In this document: positions 44,802 through 53,604 of the stretch, piece after piece
Layout of the letters: each line of letters opens with the position of its first letter
Numbering within the stretch: position 1 is the first letter of the stretch
Assembly: GCF_003353015.1 (NCBI RefSeq)
Contig: NZ_QREM01000007.1
Coordinates: 340,586 to 404,585, forward strand
From: Xanthomonas arboricola
GTDB lineage: Bacteria > Pseudomonadota > Gammaproteobacteria > Xanthomonadales > Xanthomonadaceae
Length of the DNA stretch: 64,000 nucleotides
Direction of reading: 5' to 3'
Translations under genes and position numbers: made by a program
Notes under the pieces: model-generated
The model's database searches: none
Told to the model about the DNA's origin: nothing
The model's input: the letters and a program-made list of their open reading frames with translations, nothing else

Positions 44802-46418
44802 ATGTCTGCCACCGCATTTGCCCCACGTCCCACCGAACGCGCCACGCCCGGCCTGGCGCTGACCACCCAGGTCGCAGGCCAGGCGGAACTGCTGCCGGCC
44901 GCCTTGCTGGCCTTGCTGGTCTCGCTGCACCGCGCGATCGAGCCCGGCCGCCAGCAGCGCCTGGCCCGGCGGCGCGCCCGCCAGGCCGAATTCGACGCCG
45001 GCCAGCTGCCGGACTTCCGCCCCGACACCCAGGCCATCCGCGCTGGCGACTGGCGCGTGGCCGCATTGCCGGCGGCGCTGCAGGACCGCCGGGTGGAGAT
45101 CACCGGCCCCACCGATCCGAAGATGGTCATCAACGCGCTCAATTCCGGCGCCAAGGTGTTCATGGCCGACTTCGAGGATTCCACCGCGCCGACCTGGCGC
45201 AACCTGCTGGCCGGCCAGCGCACGCTGGCTGCCGCGGTGCGCGGCGATCTCAGCTTCGATGCGCCCAACGGCAAGCATTACGCGTTGCGCCCGGAAGCCG
45301 AGCGCGCAGTGCTGATCGTGCGTCCACGTGGCTGGCATCTGGATGAGAAGCACGTGCTCATCGACGGCCAGCCGCTGGCCGGGGGACTGTTCGACGCGGC
45401 GGTGTTCGCCTTCCATAACGGCCGCGCGCTGCTGGCCAAGGACCGTGGCCCGTACCTGTATCTGCCCAAGTTGCAGAGCATGGAAGAAGCCGCGCTGTGG
45501 GAGACCGCGCTGGCGCATATCGAAGCGATGCTCGGCCTGCCGCATGGCCAGATCAAGGTGACCGTGCTGATCGAGACGCTGCCGGCGGTGTTCGAGATGG
45601 ACGAGATCCTGCACGCATTGCGCGAGCGTATCGTCGGGCTCAATTGCGGCCGCTGGGACTACATCTTTTCGTACCTGAAAACCTTTCGTGCGCATCGCGA
45701 TCGCGTGCTGCCCGAACGTGGCCAGGTCACCATGACCCAGCCGTTCCTGAAGGCGTATTCGGAACTGTTGATCAAGACCTGCCATCGCCGCGGCGCGCAT
45801 GCGATGGGCGGCATGGCCGCGCAGATTCCGATCAATCACGACGAGGCCGCCAACGAGCAGGCAATGGCGCGGGTGCGTGCCGACAAGCTGCGCGAGGTCA
45901 GCGCCGGGCACGACGGCACCTGGGTGGCGCATCCGGCCTTGATTCCGGTGGCGATGAAGATCTTCGACGAGCACATGCCCACCGCGCATCAGCAGCATGT
46001 CCTGCGCAACGACGTGCAGGTGACGCGCGACATGCTGATCGCGCCGTCGCCGGGCACCGTCACCCGCGCCGGTTTCGAAGGCAATGTCGAAGTCTGCGTG
46101 CGTTACCTGGCCGCCTGGCTGGACGGCAATGGGTGCGTGCCGATCCACAACCTGATGGAAGACGCCGCCACTGCCGAGATCAGCCGCGCGCAGCTGTGGC
46201 AATGGTTGCATCACGGCCAGCACCTGGACGATGGCACCGCGATCGATCAGCCCTTGTTGCAGGCCACCTTGCGTACGTTGCCGGCACGCCTGGGCGCGAC
46301 CGATGCACTGCCGGGCGCCGCGCGCATCGACGAGGCCATTGCATTGCTGGACACCCTCAGCCGCGCCGATGCGCTGGCCGATTTCCTCACCGTGCCGGCA
46401 TATCGCCTGATCGACTGA
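44802..46418 (+). CDS. aceB: Malate synthase A
   Basis: 538 residues, close to the E. coli AceB length. It condenses glyoxylate with acetyl-CoA to malate in the glyoxylate cycle. The family signature [13 protein letters not shown] is near residue 120. [13 protein letters not shown] and RAQLWQW are also characteristic. aceA follows 178 bases downstream. Expression probably depends on the divergent LysR regulator. Confidence 0.97.
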   Translation: MSATAFAPRPTERATPGLALTTQVAGQAELLPAALLALLVSLHRAIEPGRQQRLARRRARQAEFDAGQLPDFRPDTQAIRAGDWRVAALPAALQDRRVEITGPTDPKMVINALNSGAKVFMADFEDSTAPTWRNLLAGQRTLAAAVRGDLSFDAPNGKHYALRPEAERAVLIVRPRGWHLDEKHVLIDGQPLAGGLFDAAVFAFHNGRALLAKDRGPYLYLPKLQSMEEAALWETALAHIEAMLGLPHGQIKVTVLIETLPAVFEMDEILHALRERIVGLNCGRWDYIFSYLKTFRAHRDRVLPERGQVTMTQPFLKAYSELLIKTCHRRGAHAMGGMAAQIPINHDEAANEQAMARVRADKLREVSAGHDGTWVAHPALIPVAMKIFDEHMPTAHQQHVLRNDVQVTRDMLIAPSPGTVTRAGFEGNVEVCVRYLAAWLDGNGCVPIHNLMEDAATAEISRAQLWQWLHHGQHLDDGTAIDQPLLQATLRTLPARLGATDALPGAARIDEAIALLDTLSRADALADFLTVPAYRLID

Positions 46419-46596
46419 GCCAACGCTGCAGCGACCCGCCGGCGTCCGCGCGCTGTCGCTGCAATCCATCAAGGTCATGCACCACACCGCCCGTTGCGCC
46501 GATGCGCGCAACGACGGCCTTGCCATGCGTCACGCACGCCGTGACGCGCCATCCTTCCTCGTTGCATCCGTCGTATCCCTGCCAGGAGAACGCATC

Positions 46597-47892
46597 ATGA
46601 GCAGCACACTGCAGACCGCCGAACAGATCCAGCACGACTGGGACAGCAATCCGCGCTGGGCCGGCATCACCCGCAACTACACCGCCGCCGATGTAGTGCG
46701 TTTGCGCGGCACCGTGCATGTCGAGCATTCGCTGGCGCGGCTGGGCGCGGACAAGTTGTGGAACGCCTTGCACGCCACGCCGTTCGTCAATGCACTGGGC
46801 GCATTGACCGGCAACCAGGCGATGCAGCAGGTCAAGGCCGGTTTGAAGGCGATCTACCTGTCGGGCTGGCAGGTCGCCGCCGATGCGAACCTGGCCGGGC
46901 AGATGTACCCGGACCAGTCGCTGTATCCGGCCGACTCGGTGCCGGCGGTGGTCAAGCGCATCAACAACACCTTGTTGCGGGCCGATCAACTGCATCACGC
47001 CGAAGGCAACGACGCCATCGACTTCCTGCAGCCGATCGTGGCCGATGCCGAAGCCGGCTTCGGCGGCGTGCTCAACGCCTTCGAGCTGATGAAGGCGATG
47101 ATCGAAGCCGGCGCGGCCGGCGTGCACTTCGAAGATCAGCTGGCATCGGTGAAGAAGTGCGGCCACATGGGCGGCAAGGTGCTGGTGCCCACCCGCGAGG
47201 CGATCGAAAAGTTGAATGCCGCGCGTCTGGCGGCCGATGTGCTGGGCGTGCCCACGCTGCTGATCGCGCGCACCGATGCCGAAGCCGCCGATCTGATCAC
47301 CAGCGACGTGGATGCCAACGACCAGCCCTTCACCACCGGCCAGCGCACCGTGGAAGGCTTCTTCAAGACCCGCAACGGGCTGGATCAGGCGATCAGCCGC
47401 GGGCTGGCCTATGCGCCGTACGCGGACCTGATCTGGTGCGAGACCGGCAAGCCGGACCTGGAATTTGCGCGCGCCTTTGCGCAAGCCATCCACGCCAGGT
47501 TCCCCGGCAAGTTGCTGGCCTACAACTGCTCGCCGAGCTTCAACTGGAAGAAGAACCTGGATGACGCCACCATCGCCAAATTCCAGACCGAGCTGGCGAG
47601 CTATGGCTACAAATTCCAGTTCATCACCCTGGCCGGTTTCCATGCGCTGAACTACGGCATGTTCAACCTGGCGCATGGCTACGCACGCCGCCAGATGAGC
47701 GCCTTCGTCGAGTTGCAGCAGGCCGAGTTCGCGGCGGCCGAGATGGGCTTCACTGCGGTCAAGCATCAGCGCGAGGTGGGCACCGGCTATTTCGACGCGG
47801 TCACGCAGGCGATCCAGCAGGGCCAGTCGTCCACCACCGCGCTGCGTGGCTCGACCGAGGAAGCGCAGTTCCACGGCGAAAAGGCAGCGTGA
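46597..47892 (+). CDS. aceA: Isocitrate lyase
   Basis: 431 residues. It cleaves isocitrate to succinate and glyoxylate. The catalytic loop KKCGHMGGK (Cys near residue 187) is present, and the flanking DQLASVKKC is typical. The SFNWKKNL segment near residue 313 also matches. GGAGA precedes the ATG. It completes the glyoxylate shunt with aceB. Confidence 0.97.
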   Translation: MSSTLQTAEQIQHDWDSNPRWAGITRNYTAADVVRLRGTVHVEHSLARLGADKLWNALHATPFVNALGALTGNQAMQQVKAGLKAIYLSGWQVAADANLAGQMYPDQSLYPADSVPAVVKRINNTLLRADQLHHAEGNDAIDFLQPIVADAEAGFGGVLNAFELMKAMIEAGAAGVHFEDQLASVKKCGHMGGKVLVPTREAIEKLNAARLAADVLGVPTLLIARTDAEAADLITSDVDANDQPFTTGQRTVEGFFKTRNGLDQAISRGLAYAPYADLIWCETGKPDLEFARAFAQAIHARFPGKLLAYNCSPSFNWKKNLDDATIAKFQTELASYGYKFQFITLAGFHALNYGMFNLAHGYARRQMSAFVELQQAEFAAAEMGFTAVKHQREVGTGYFDAVTQAIQQGQSSTTALRGSTEEAQFHGEKAA

Positions 47893-48047
47893 CGCGGCGC
47901 AGGCGCTTGCCGGCTGGCTGCGGCATCGGTCGGAGTGCGCGGCCCTTGCTCCTGGCCAGCCCGTAGCAACGATGCGCGCAGCGTAGAAGGCGTTCGCAGC
48001 GCTGGTGCTCCGTGCAGGCTGCCGGCACGCCACTGCTGGTGAGGGAG

Positions 48048-48075
48048 ATGGGCCCGGGCAACCGGGCCCATTTTT
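48048..48075 (+). terminator. Intrinsic terminator after aceA
   Basis: ATGGGCCCGG (48048-48057) pairs with CCGGGCCCAT (48062-48071) and is followed by TTTTTC. A good rho-independent terminator about 155 bases after the aceA stop. Confidence 0.85.
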
Positions 48076-48192
48076 CTGGCTCCGCTGCGATGTCTCTTAG
48101 GGAATGAGAATGAGTGTGACCTGGTGCTGAACAAAGCCCTGCTGTACGATGCCAAGGCAGGCCGGCGCTGCAGGTCGGTCTTAGGGATTTGG

Positions 48193-49269
48193 ATGACGTG
48201 CCATAACACTGCCGGCGCAGTGGAGCCGACGGGGAGCGTTGCAAAGACGCTGTCGGACGGTCTGCATGCGCTGATGACTGCCGAAGAACTGGCGTTTTTC
48301 GCCCGCTTTGGCCGCGCCCGCGAGTTGACTGCCGGTCAGGCGTTGTTCGAGCGCGGTGCGGTGGGCACGCAGATGTTCATCGTGGTCAGCGGCCAGATCG
48401 ATCTGGATTTCGGCGAAGACCTGATGCTCAAGCACCTGGGGCCGGGCGAATTCTTCGGCGAACTTGGCCTGCTGATCGGCGACCACGCGCGCAGCGCGGG
48501 CGCCAGTGCATCCACCGATACCCGCCTGATCGAGCTGGCGCACGAGGACTTCCAGCGCCTGGTCGATCACGACCCAGCGATGGTGGCGCATTTCCTGCGC
48601 CGCTCCATCGTGCGTGTGGTCAACAACGAGCAGTTGCTGATCCGCCAGTTACGCCGCCGCAACCACGATCTGGAAGCGGCGCTGGACAACCTCTACGTCA
48701 CTTCGCACCAGCTTAACCATACCGAAGAACTCAGCCGTACCGACGAGCTCACCGGCCTGCATAACCGCCGCGGGCTCGCCCTGCATCTGCAGGAATGCCG
48801 ACGCGTCGGCCGCGTGCCCGGCGTGGGCCTGATCCTGATCGACTGCGACCGTTTCAAGCGCATCAACGACGAATTCGGCCATCTGGCTGGCGACCGCGTG
48901 CTGCAGAACATCGCCCACGCGCTGCGCTCGGTGATCGCCGATGGCGACCTCGCCTGCAGACTGGGTGGCGACGAATTCTGCGTGCTGGTCGCGCAAGGCA
49001 CCCGGGAGCTGCTGCACCACATCGGCGAATGCATCGTGCGCGCGGTGGAAGCGCGCCTGTGCAACGGCCAGAGCGAGCAGGGCTGCTCGGTCAGCCTGGG
49101 TTTGTGCATGATCGACCCCGACGCGGCATGGAACGACTGGTACACGCTGGCCGACAGCGCGTTGTACGAGGCCAAGCGACAGGGCGGCAACGTGCTGTGC
49201 ATGCATGAAGCGCTGGCGTCGGGCCTCATGCCGCCATCCGGCAACGCCACCACGTCGGACAATCGCTGA
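48193..49269 (+). CDS. cNMP-binding diguanylate cyclase (XC_0249 type)
   Basis: 358 residues. A cyclic-nucleotide-binding domain (about 35-125, with GEFFGELGLLIGDHARSAGASA) is followed by a GGDEF domain; the active motif RLGGDEF is at 257-262 and the metal-binding SRTDELTGLHNRRGL at 181-195. The position of the usual inhibitory RxxD site reads ADGD, so feedback inhibition may be absent. In X. campestris the homologous protein binds cGMP and makes c-di-GMP. It lies four bases before the cyclase gene. Confidence 0.92.
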   Translation: MTCHNTAGAVEPTGSVAKTLSDGLHALMTAEELAFFARFGRARELTAGQALFERGAVGTQMFIVVSGQIDLDFGEDLMLKHLGPGEFFGELGLLIGDHARSAGASASTDTRLIELAHEDFQRLVDHDPAMVAHFLRRSIVRVVNNEQLLIRQLRRRNHDLEAALDNLYVTSHQLNHTEELSRTDELTGLHNRRGLALHLQECRRVGRVPGVGLILIDCDRFKRINDEFGHLAGDRVLQNIAHALRSVIADGDLACRLGGDEFCVLVAQGTRELLHHIGECIVRAVEARLCNGQSEQGCSVSLGLCMIDPDAAWNDWYTLADSALYEAKRQGGNVLCMHEALASGLMPPSGNATTSDNR

Positions 49270-49272
49270 GCA

Positions 49273-51765
49273 ATGAGCCCCCGCACCCACGCACGCAAGG
49301 ATGCGTCGTCGGAAGCGATCCAGGCGCCGCGCTTGCGCACCTTGTTGCTGACCGACCTGTGCGACTCGACCGCGCTGGTCGAACGCATCGGTGACAACGC
49401 TGCGGCCGCGTTGTTTCGCGAGCACGATCGGCTGGTGGTCAAACTGCAGCAGCAGTGGCGCGGCCGGCTGATCGACCGTTCGGACGGATTGCTGTTGCTG
49501 TTTGATCGCCCCATCGACGGCCTGGGCTTTGCGCTGGACTACGCACGCGGCCTCAAGGCGATGGGCGATGCCCGCGCGCTGACGCTGTGCGCCCGCCAGG
49601 GCCTGCACGTCGGCGAAGTGCTGACCTGGCGCAACAGCGACGAAGCGGTGAGCATCGGTGCCAAACCGCTGGAAGTCGAAGGCCTGGCCAAGCCCACCGC
49701 CGCACGCCTGATGTCGATGGCGCGGCCCGGGCAGATCCTGTTGTCGGCGGTGGCCGAGTCATTGACCCACCGCGCCGCACGCGAACTGGGCGACCGCGGC
49801 GAACGCATCCTGTGGAAATCCCACGGCCGCTGGCGCTTCAAGGGCGTCCCCACGCCAATGGAGATTTATGAAGTCGGCGAAGTCGGCCTGACGCCATTGC
49901 GCACGCCGAAGAATTCGGCGAAGGCCTGGCGCGATGTTCCGCTGTGGCGGCGGCCTGCGGCGTTGGCGACAGAGGTCGTATTGATTCTGGTCACGGCCGG
50001 CGTGCTCTGGTTCTTCGGACGTCCGGAACCTGCAATCGCATTTGCCGAGCGCGACTGGGTGGTGGTTGGCGATCTACATAATCTTACCGATACCCCGATG
50101 CTGGATGAGCCGTTGCAGCAAGCATTGCGGCTCAGTCTCCAGCAATCCAAGCACGTCAATCTGATCTCGGAGAAACGCGCGCACGACATGCTGGAACTGA
50201 TGAGGCAGAGTGACCTCGCCAAGGTCGATCGTGCACTCGGTGCACAGATAGCAATGCGCTCGGGAGCAAAGGCATTGATACTGCCAAGCGTGGCCGATGT
50301 TGGCGGAAACCTCCGATTCACGGTGGAGGTGATCGATCCGGCGACACAGGCAACGGTATACATGTACAAATCCGAAGGGCGCGGCCAGCGCACGCTGCTT
50401 TCATCCATCGACATCGTCAGTTCCAATCTACGTGAGGGACTCGGCGAAACACTCGCTTCCATCAAGGCAAACTCCGCCCCTCTTCCAAGCGTATCAACCG
50501 CAAATATGAATGCGTTGAACGCATATGCGCTTGGACAGCGCGAGTTTGGTGTCGGGCATTATCTGCGCGCACGCGACTACTACCTGCGGGCCGTGGAACT
50601 TGACCCGACGTTTGCATTGGCCAATGTAGGCGTTGCGCGTTGTTACTTCTATCTGGAGGACACCCCGGTCGGGTTGCCGTATCTCGAACGGGCCATCAGC
50701 TTTCGCGCCAAACTTCCACCGCGCGAGCAGGTGTACCTCGACGCGTGGTATGCGCAGATCAAGGACCCGGCAAACGCCTACGAGAAATGGATGCAGATGG
50801 CCAATCTGTATCCCGACGATTTTGCCGCAGCCGAAAACACGGCATACGCGTTGGAGGTACGCAATCGCTACAACGAGGCGCTTGTGTATGCCAAGCGCGC
50901 GGCATCGTCACGCTACGATTTTGATCCGCTTTCCCTGGAACTTGTCGGTCGGATGCAGTTGGCTTTGGGGAAAACCAGAGAAGCATTGGCGACGTTCCGC
51001 TCCGCCAGATCCTCAGGTCTAGCTTCAGCAGCGGTATGGGAAGCAGTCACCCTGGCGGTGATGGGTGACTTCCAGGGCGCGCATGCCATCTGGCCTGCAG
51101 AAGATCGCCTGGATGTGGCGTATTTCGATCAGGTTTCAATTTATCTTGACGAAAAACGCAGCGGAAAAGCACTTTCAGAGATAGAGCGCCTTTCCGGTGC
51201 GATTGATCATACATCGACGCGATACCGGCAATCACTGGTTGCAAAAGCTGCTACGCAGTATGCACAGGGAGACCACGCAGCGGCGCTGGCGACCATCAAT
51301 GAAACATTTCCTGCAGCCTTGTCGAGTATTGCAACGAGCGGAGCTGGTGTCACACAGCGCTCCGATGCAGTGGTTGCGGCATCTCTAGCGCTGCTGAGCC
51401 AGCGATTGGGACATACCGTTGCAGCCAACACAGTCCTCCAGGCCCTAACGGCCAGGCCGGAGCTGGCGAAGATGCCCTCGGTGGCCGAACAGATACTGTT
51501 ACTGCGCGCACGGGCGGCTCTTCTCGAAGGTCATGCCAATGAGGCCGTGCAGCTGCTGATGCCTCATCTTGATGGAACCGAAGCCTACCAGTACCACGTC
51601 GTTCTAAAGGAAGCTTATCTGGCCCTGGATGACAAGAACGCCGCATCCACCGAAACTAGATGGCTAAAAAATGCCCATGGCAGAGCGTATGCGGAGTTTG
51701 GTGGGTGCGGATGGTGTCAACAGCCAATGAACGTATTTGACGCAGCAATGGCTGGCGGCAAGTAA
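49273..51765 (+). CDS. Class III nucleotide cyclase with TPR domain (XC_0250 type)
   Basis: 830 residues. The N-terminal class III cyclase domain (about 20-200) has metal-binding Asp28 (LLLTDLCDST) and Asp71 (RSDGLLLLF), and the KPTAARLMSMARPGQILLS segment. A membrane helix lies at about 230-249. A large periplasmic or extracytoplasmic part contains a TolB-like region and TPR repeats, with Cys pairs at the end (FGGCGWCQQP). The X. campestris homologue makes cGMP read by the GGDEF neighbour. The 3' half is less GC-rich than the surroundings. Confidence 0.9.
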   Translation: MSPRTHARKDASSEAIQAPRLRTLLLTDLCDSTALVERIGDNAAAALFREHDRLVVKLQQQWRGRLIDRSDGLLLLFDRPIDGLGFALDYARGLKAMGDARALTLCARQGLHVGEVLTWRNSDEAVSIGAKPLEVEGLAKPTAARLMSMARPGQILLSAVAESLTHRAARELGDRGERILWKSHGRWRFKGVPTPMEIYEVGEVGLTPLRTPKNSAKAWRDVPLWRRPAALATEVVLILVTAGVLWFFGRPEPAIAFAERDWVVVGDLHNLTDTPMLDEPLQQALRLSLQQSKHVNLISEKRAHDMLELMRQSDLAKVDRALGAQIAMRSGAKALILPSVADVGGNLRFTVEVIDPATQATVYMYKSEGRGQRTLLSSIDIVSSNLREGLGETLASIKANSAPLPSVSTANMNALNAYALGQREFGVGHYLRARDYYLRAVELDPTFALANVGVARCYFYLEDTPVGLPYLERAISFRAKLPPREQVYLDAWYAQIKDPANAYEKWMQMANLYPDDFAAAENTAYALEVRNRYNEALVYAKRAASSRYDFDPLSLELVGRMQLALGKTREALATFRSARSSGLASAAVWEAVTLAVMGDFQGAHAIWPAEDRLDVAYFDQVSIYLDEKRSGKALSEIERLSGAIDHTSTRYRQSLVAKAATQYAQGDHAAALATINETFPAALSSIATSGAGVTQRSDAVVAASLALLSQRLGHTVAANTVLQALTARPELAKMPSVAEQILLLRARAALLEGHANEAVQLLMPHLDGTEAYQYHVVLKEAYLALDDKNAASTETRWLKNAHGRAYAEFGGCGWCQQPMNVFDAAMAGGK

Positions 51766-51793
51766 AACAATGCTTACCTGCCACCACGCGCCA

Positions 51794-52105
51794 TCATTTC
51801 TTGAGTTGTGGGGAGGATCCCGATGGAACATTCAGCCGAATTGGTTGCATGTTGGCCGCGGAGGTCAGGCTGGCGTAGATGTCATCACGTGCCTGCGCAA
51901 TGGTGGCCTTGTCTGCCAGCTTTTCTACTTTGAGCTGCGACGCAAGCTGGTCGATGTCTTCTGCTAAGTGGCCTACCTGTAAGAGGGCGGCTTTGGGATC
52001 GTTTTTGAATAGCTCGCGGAACTGATCATCAGTTGCCAGTAGATCCAATAGCCTATGCGCAACCTCCGGCTTCAGTGGGGTAGGGCGCTTGTCTGTCTCG
52101 GTCAT
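51794..52105 (-). CDS. Putative RiPP precursor with nitrile-hydratase-leader-like N-terminus
   Basis: 103 residues from ATG 52105 (a TTG at 52132 could extend it). The N-terminal part RLLDLLATDDQFRELFKNDPKAALLQVG is the NHLP/putative-modified-peptide leader pattern. The second part has KLADKATIAQARDDIYASL and a short hydrophilic tail PIRLNVPSGSSPQLKK. There is no Cys anywhere; possible modification sites are Ser and Thr in the tail. It is divergent from the SagB-like gene, 79 bases away. The assignment rests on pattern and context. Confidence 0.7.
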   Translation of the reverse strand: MTETDKRPTPLKPEVAHRLLDLLATDDQFRELFKNDPKAALLQVGHLAEDIDQLASQLKVEKLADKATIAQARDDIYASLTSAANMQPIRLNVPSGSSPQLKK

Positions 52106-52184
52106 GCTCGTCAACGGTGAGGAAGTCTTCAAGAAATCTAATTCCTGACCGTTAGAAGATCAATCTAAAGATGAGTGTTGAAGC

Positions 52185-53363
52185 ATGCGGGTGAGGCGCT
52201 GTGCGGTTGTCTATCTTGAGCCGAGAGAATCCATAGAGATTGACCTTGCCGATCTTTGTGCCGGAGGCTCGGGCGCTTCGCGAATGCAGCGTTGGGTTGC
52301 GCTCGCTCCGCATCTGGACTCGGAATGTGTGGTGACCGAGGCAGAGATACTGGTACTGGGCCGCCTCAGTCCGAGCCAATGGCAGGAGGGGGACACGGCC
52401 GGAGAGGTTGCGACTGTCAAAGCACTGGCGGAAAAGGGTTTGCTGTTGACGGATGATTCGAGCGCTCATCTGGCACAGCAGCGTGATGCCGTGCAGCGCA
52501 AGAGCCAGTGGCATCCGCTTGCAGCCACCTATCATGCGTTCACGCGCTGGAACGATGTTGACTCTGCGCAGGCCGCAAAGGATGCTGGAGCCGAAACAGC
52601 AGCCGCATTGCTCAAGACCTTCGGACCACCACCTCCCGAGCAGATCCTGCGTGGTACGGCCGAGCAGATCTGCCTTCCGCGTGCCGTCGACGGCTATCTG
52701 GATACCGTGTTACGTCGGCGGACGACGTGCAGGAACTTTGATGCCGACGCACGCATGGAGCATGCAGTTTTCGCAAAAATCATGGAGCGGACCTTTGCGG
52801 CAAATGCTCTGCTTGAAGCAGATGCAGAGACCGTTTTCCTGAAGCGCTCAAGTCCATCGGGAGGCGGGCTGCATCCGTTGGATGCGTATCTCTTCATCAG
52901 AAATGTGTCGGGCCTTGCAGACGGGATCTATCACTATCTCCCGATCAATCACGCCCTTGAGCCGCTGAACGTCGATGTGCCGGATCTGCAGGGTGTGGCG
53001 CTAGGCATTCTGGCTGGGCAGGATTGGTTCGCCAACGCGCACGTGATCGTTGCGCTATGCCCGCGCTACTACCGCAACTTCTGGAAGTACCGCATGCATG
53101 CTAAAGCGTACCGGGCACTTGCCTTGGAAGCGGGCCATTTTTCCCAAACGCTTTACATCGCAGCGACAGATCTGGGATTGGGGGCTTTCGTCACCTGTGC
53201 GATCAACGAAATCCAGGTCGAAGCACTGCTTGGACTTGAACCGATCATGGAAGGTGTCCTGGCAATTTGTGGGTTCGGTATGCGCGGTGACGTCATGGAG
53301 ACGATGGAACTGGATCCAAACAACGAGGTGTGGGCCTGCAACCAGTTTTTCGCAGATAATTGA
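52185..53363 (+). CDS. SagB-like putative peptide maturation dehydrogenase
   Basis: 392 residues. The C-terminal half is an FMN nitroreductase fold of the SagB type: RRTTCRNFDADA near residue 178, SSPSGGGLHPLDAYLF near residue 224, and NQFF near the end. The N-terminal half (about 1-150) may recognise the leader. This type occurs beside NHLP-like peptides in Xanthomonadaceae. SagB enzymes oxidise azoline rings to azoles in partnership with YcaO proteins, but no YcaO is present here, so its reaction is uncertain. Starts at ATG 52185. Confidence 0.82.
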   Translation: MRVRRCAVVYLEPRESIEIDLADLCAGGSGASRMQRWVALAPHLDSECVVTEAEILVLGRLSPSQWQEGDTAGEVATVKALAEKGLLLTDDSSAHLAQQRDAVQRKSQWHPLAATYHAFTRWNDVDSAQAAKDAGAETAAALLKTFGPPPPEQILRGTAEQICLPRAVDGYLDTVLRRRTTCRNFDADARMEHAVFAKIMERTFAANALLEADAETVFLKRSSPSGGGLHPLDAYLFIRNVSGLADGIYHYLPINHALEPLNVDVPDLQGVALGILAGQDWFANAHVIVALCPRYYRNFWKYRMHAKAYRALALEAGHFSQTLYIAATDLGLGAFVTCAINEIQVEALLGLEPIMEGVLAICGFGMRGDVMETMELDPNNEVWACNQFFADN

Positions 53364-53490
53364 AATGCAGTGTGGTGGCGGCCGCACAAGGTCGTCGGCA
53401 TCGCGCTAGTACTCCGGACTCAAACAGGACTGGTAGATCTGATCGTTCTGTATCGATCAATGCTCAGCACGCATTGACAGATGGCGAGGA

Positions 53491-53549
53491 GGCAATACCT
53501 GTCTAGGCAGGACCGGCGGCCAAGCCGCCGGTCCCCCCGACAATACCTG
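53491..53549. repeat. Hairpin flanked by direct repeats
   Basis: A perfect 11-bp stem (53510-53520 with 53524-53534) with a 3-base loop lies between GGCAATACCTG (53491-53501) and GACAATACCTG (53539-53549). It may be a terminator for the SagB-like gene or a small REP/MITE-like insert. A C6 run follows the stem instead of Ts. Confidence 0.6.
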
Positions 53550-53604
53550 CAGATGCCAATGCGACGCCAACGCATCCTTGGTGGGTGGCGCTACGTCCGC
53601 AGAC

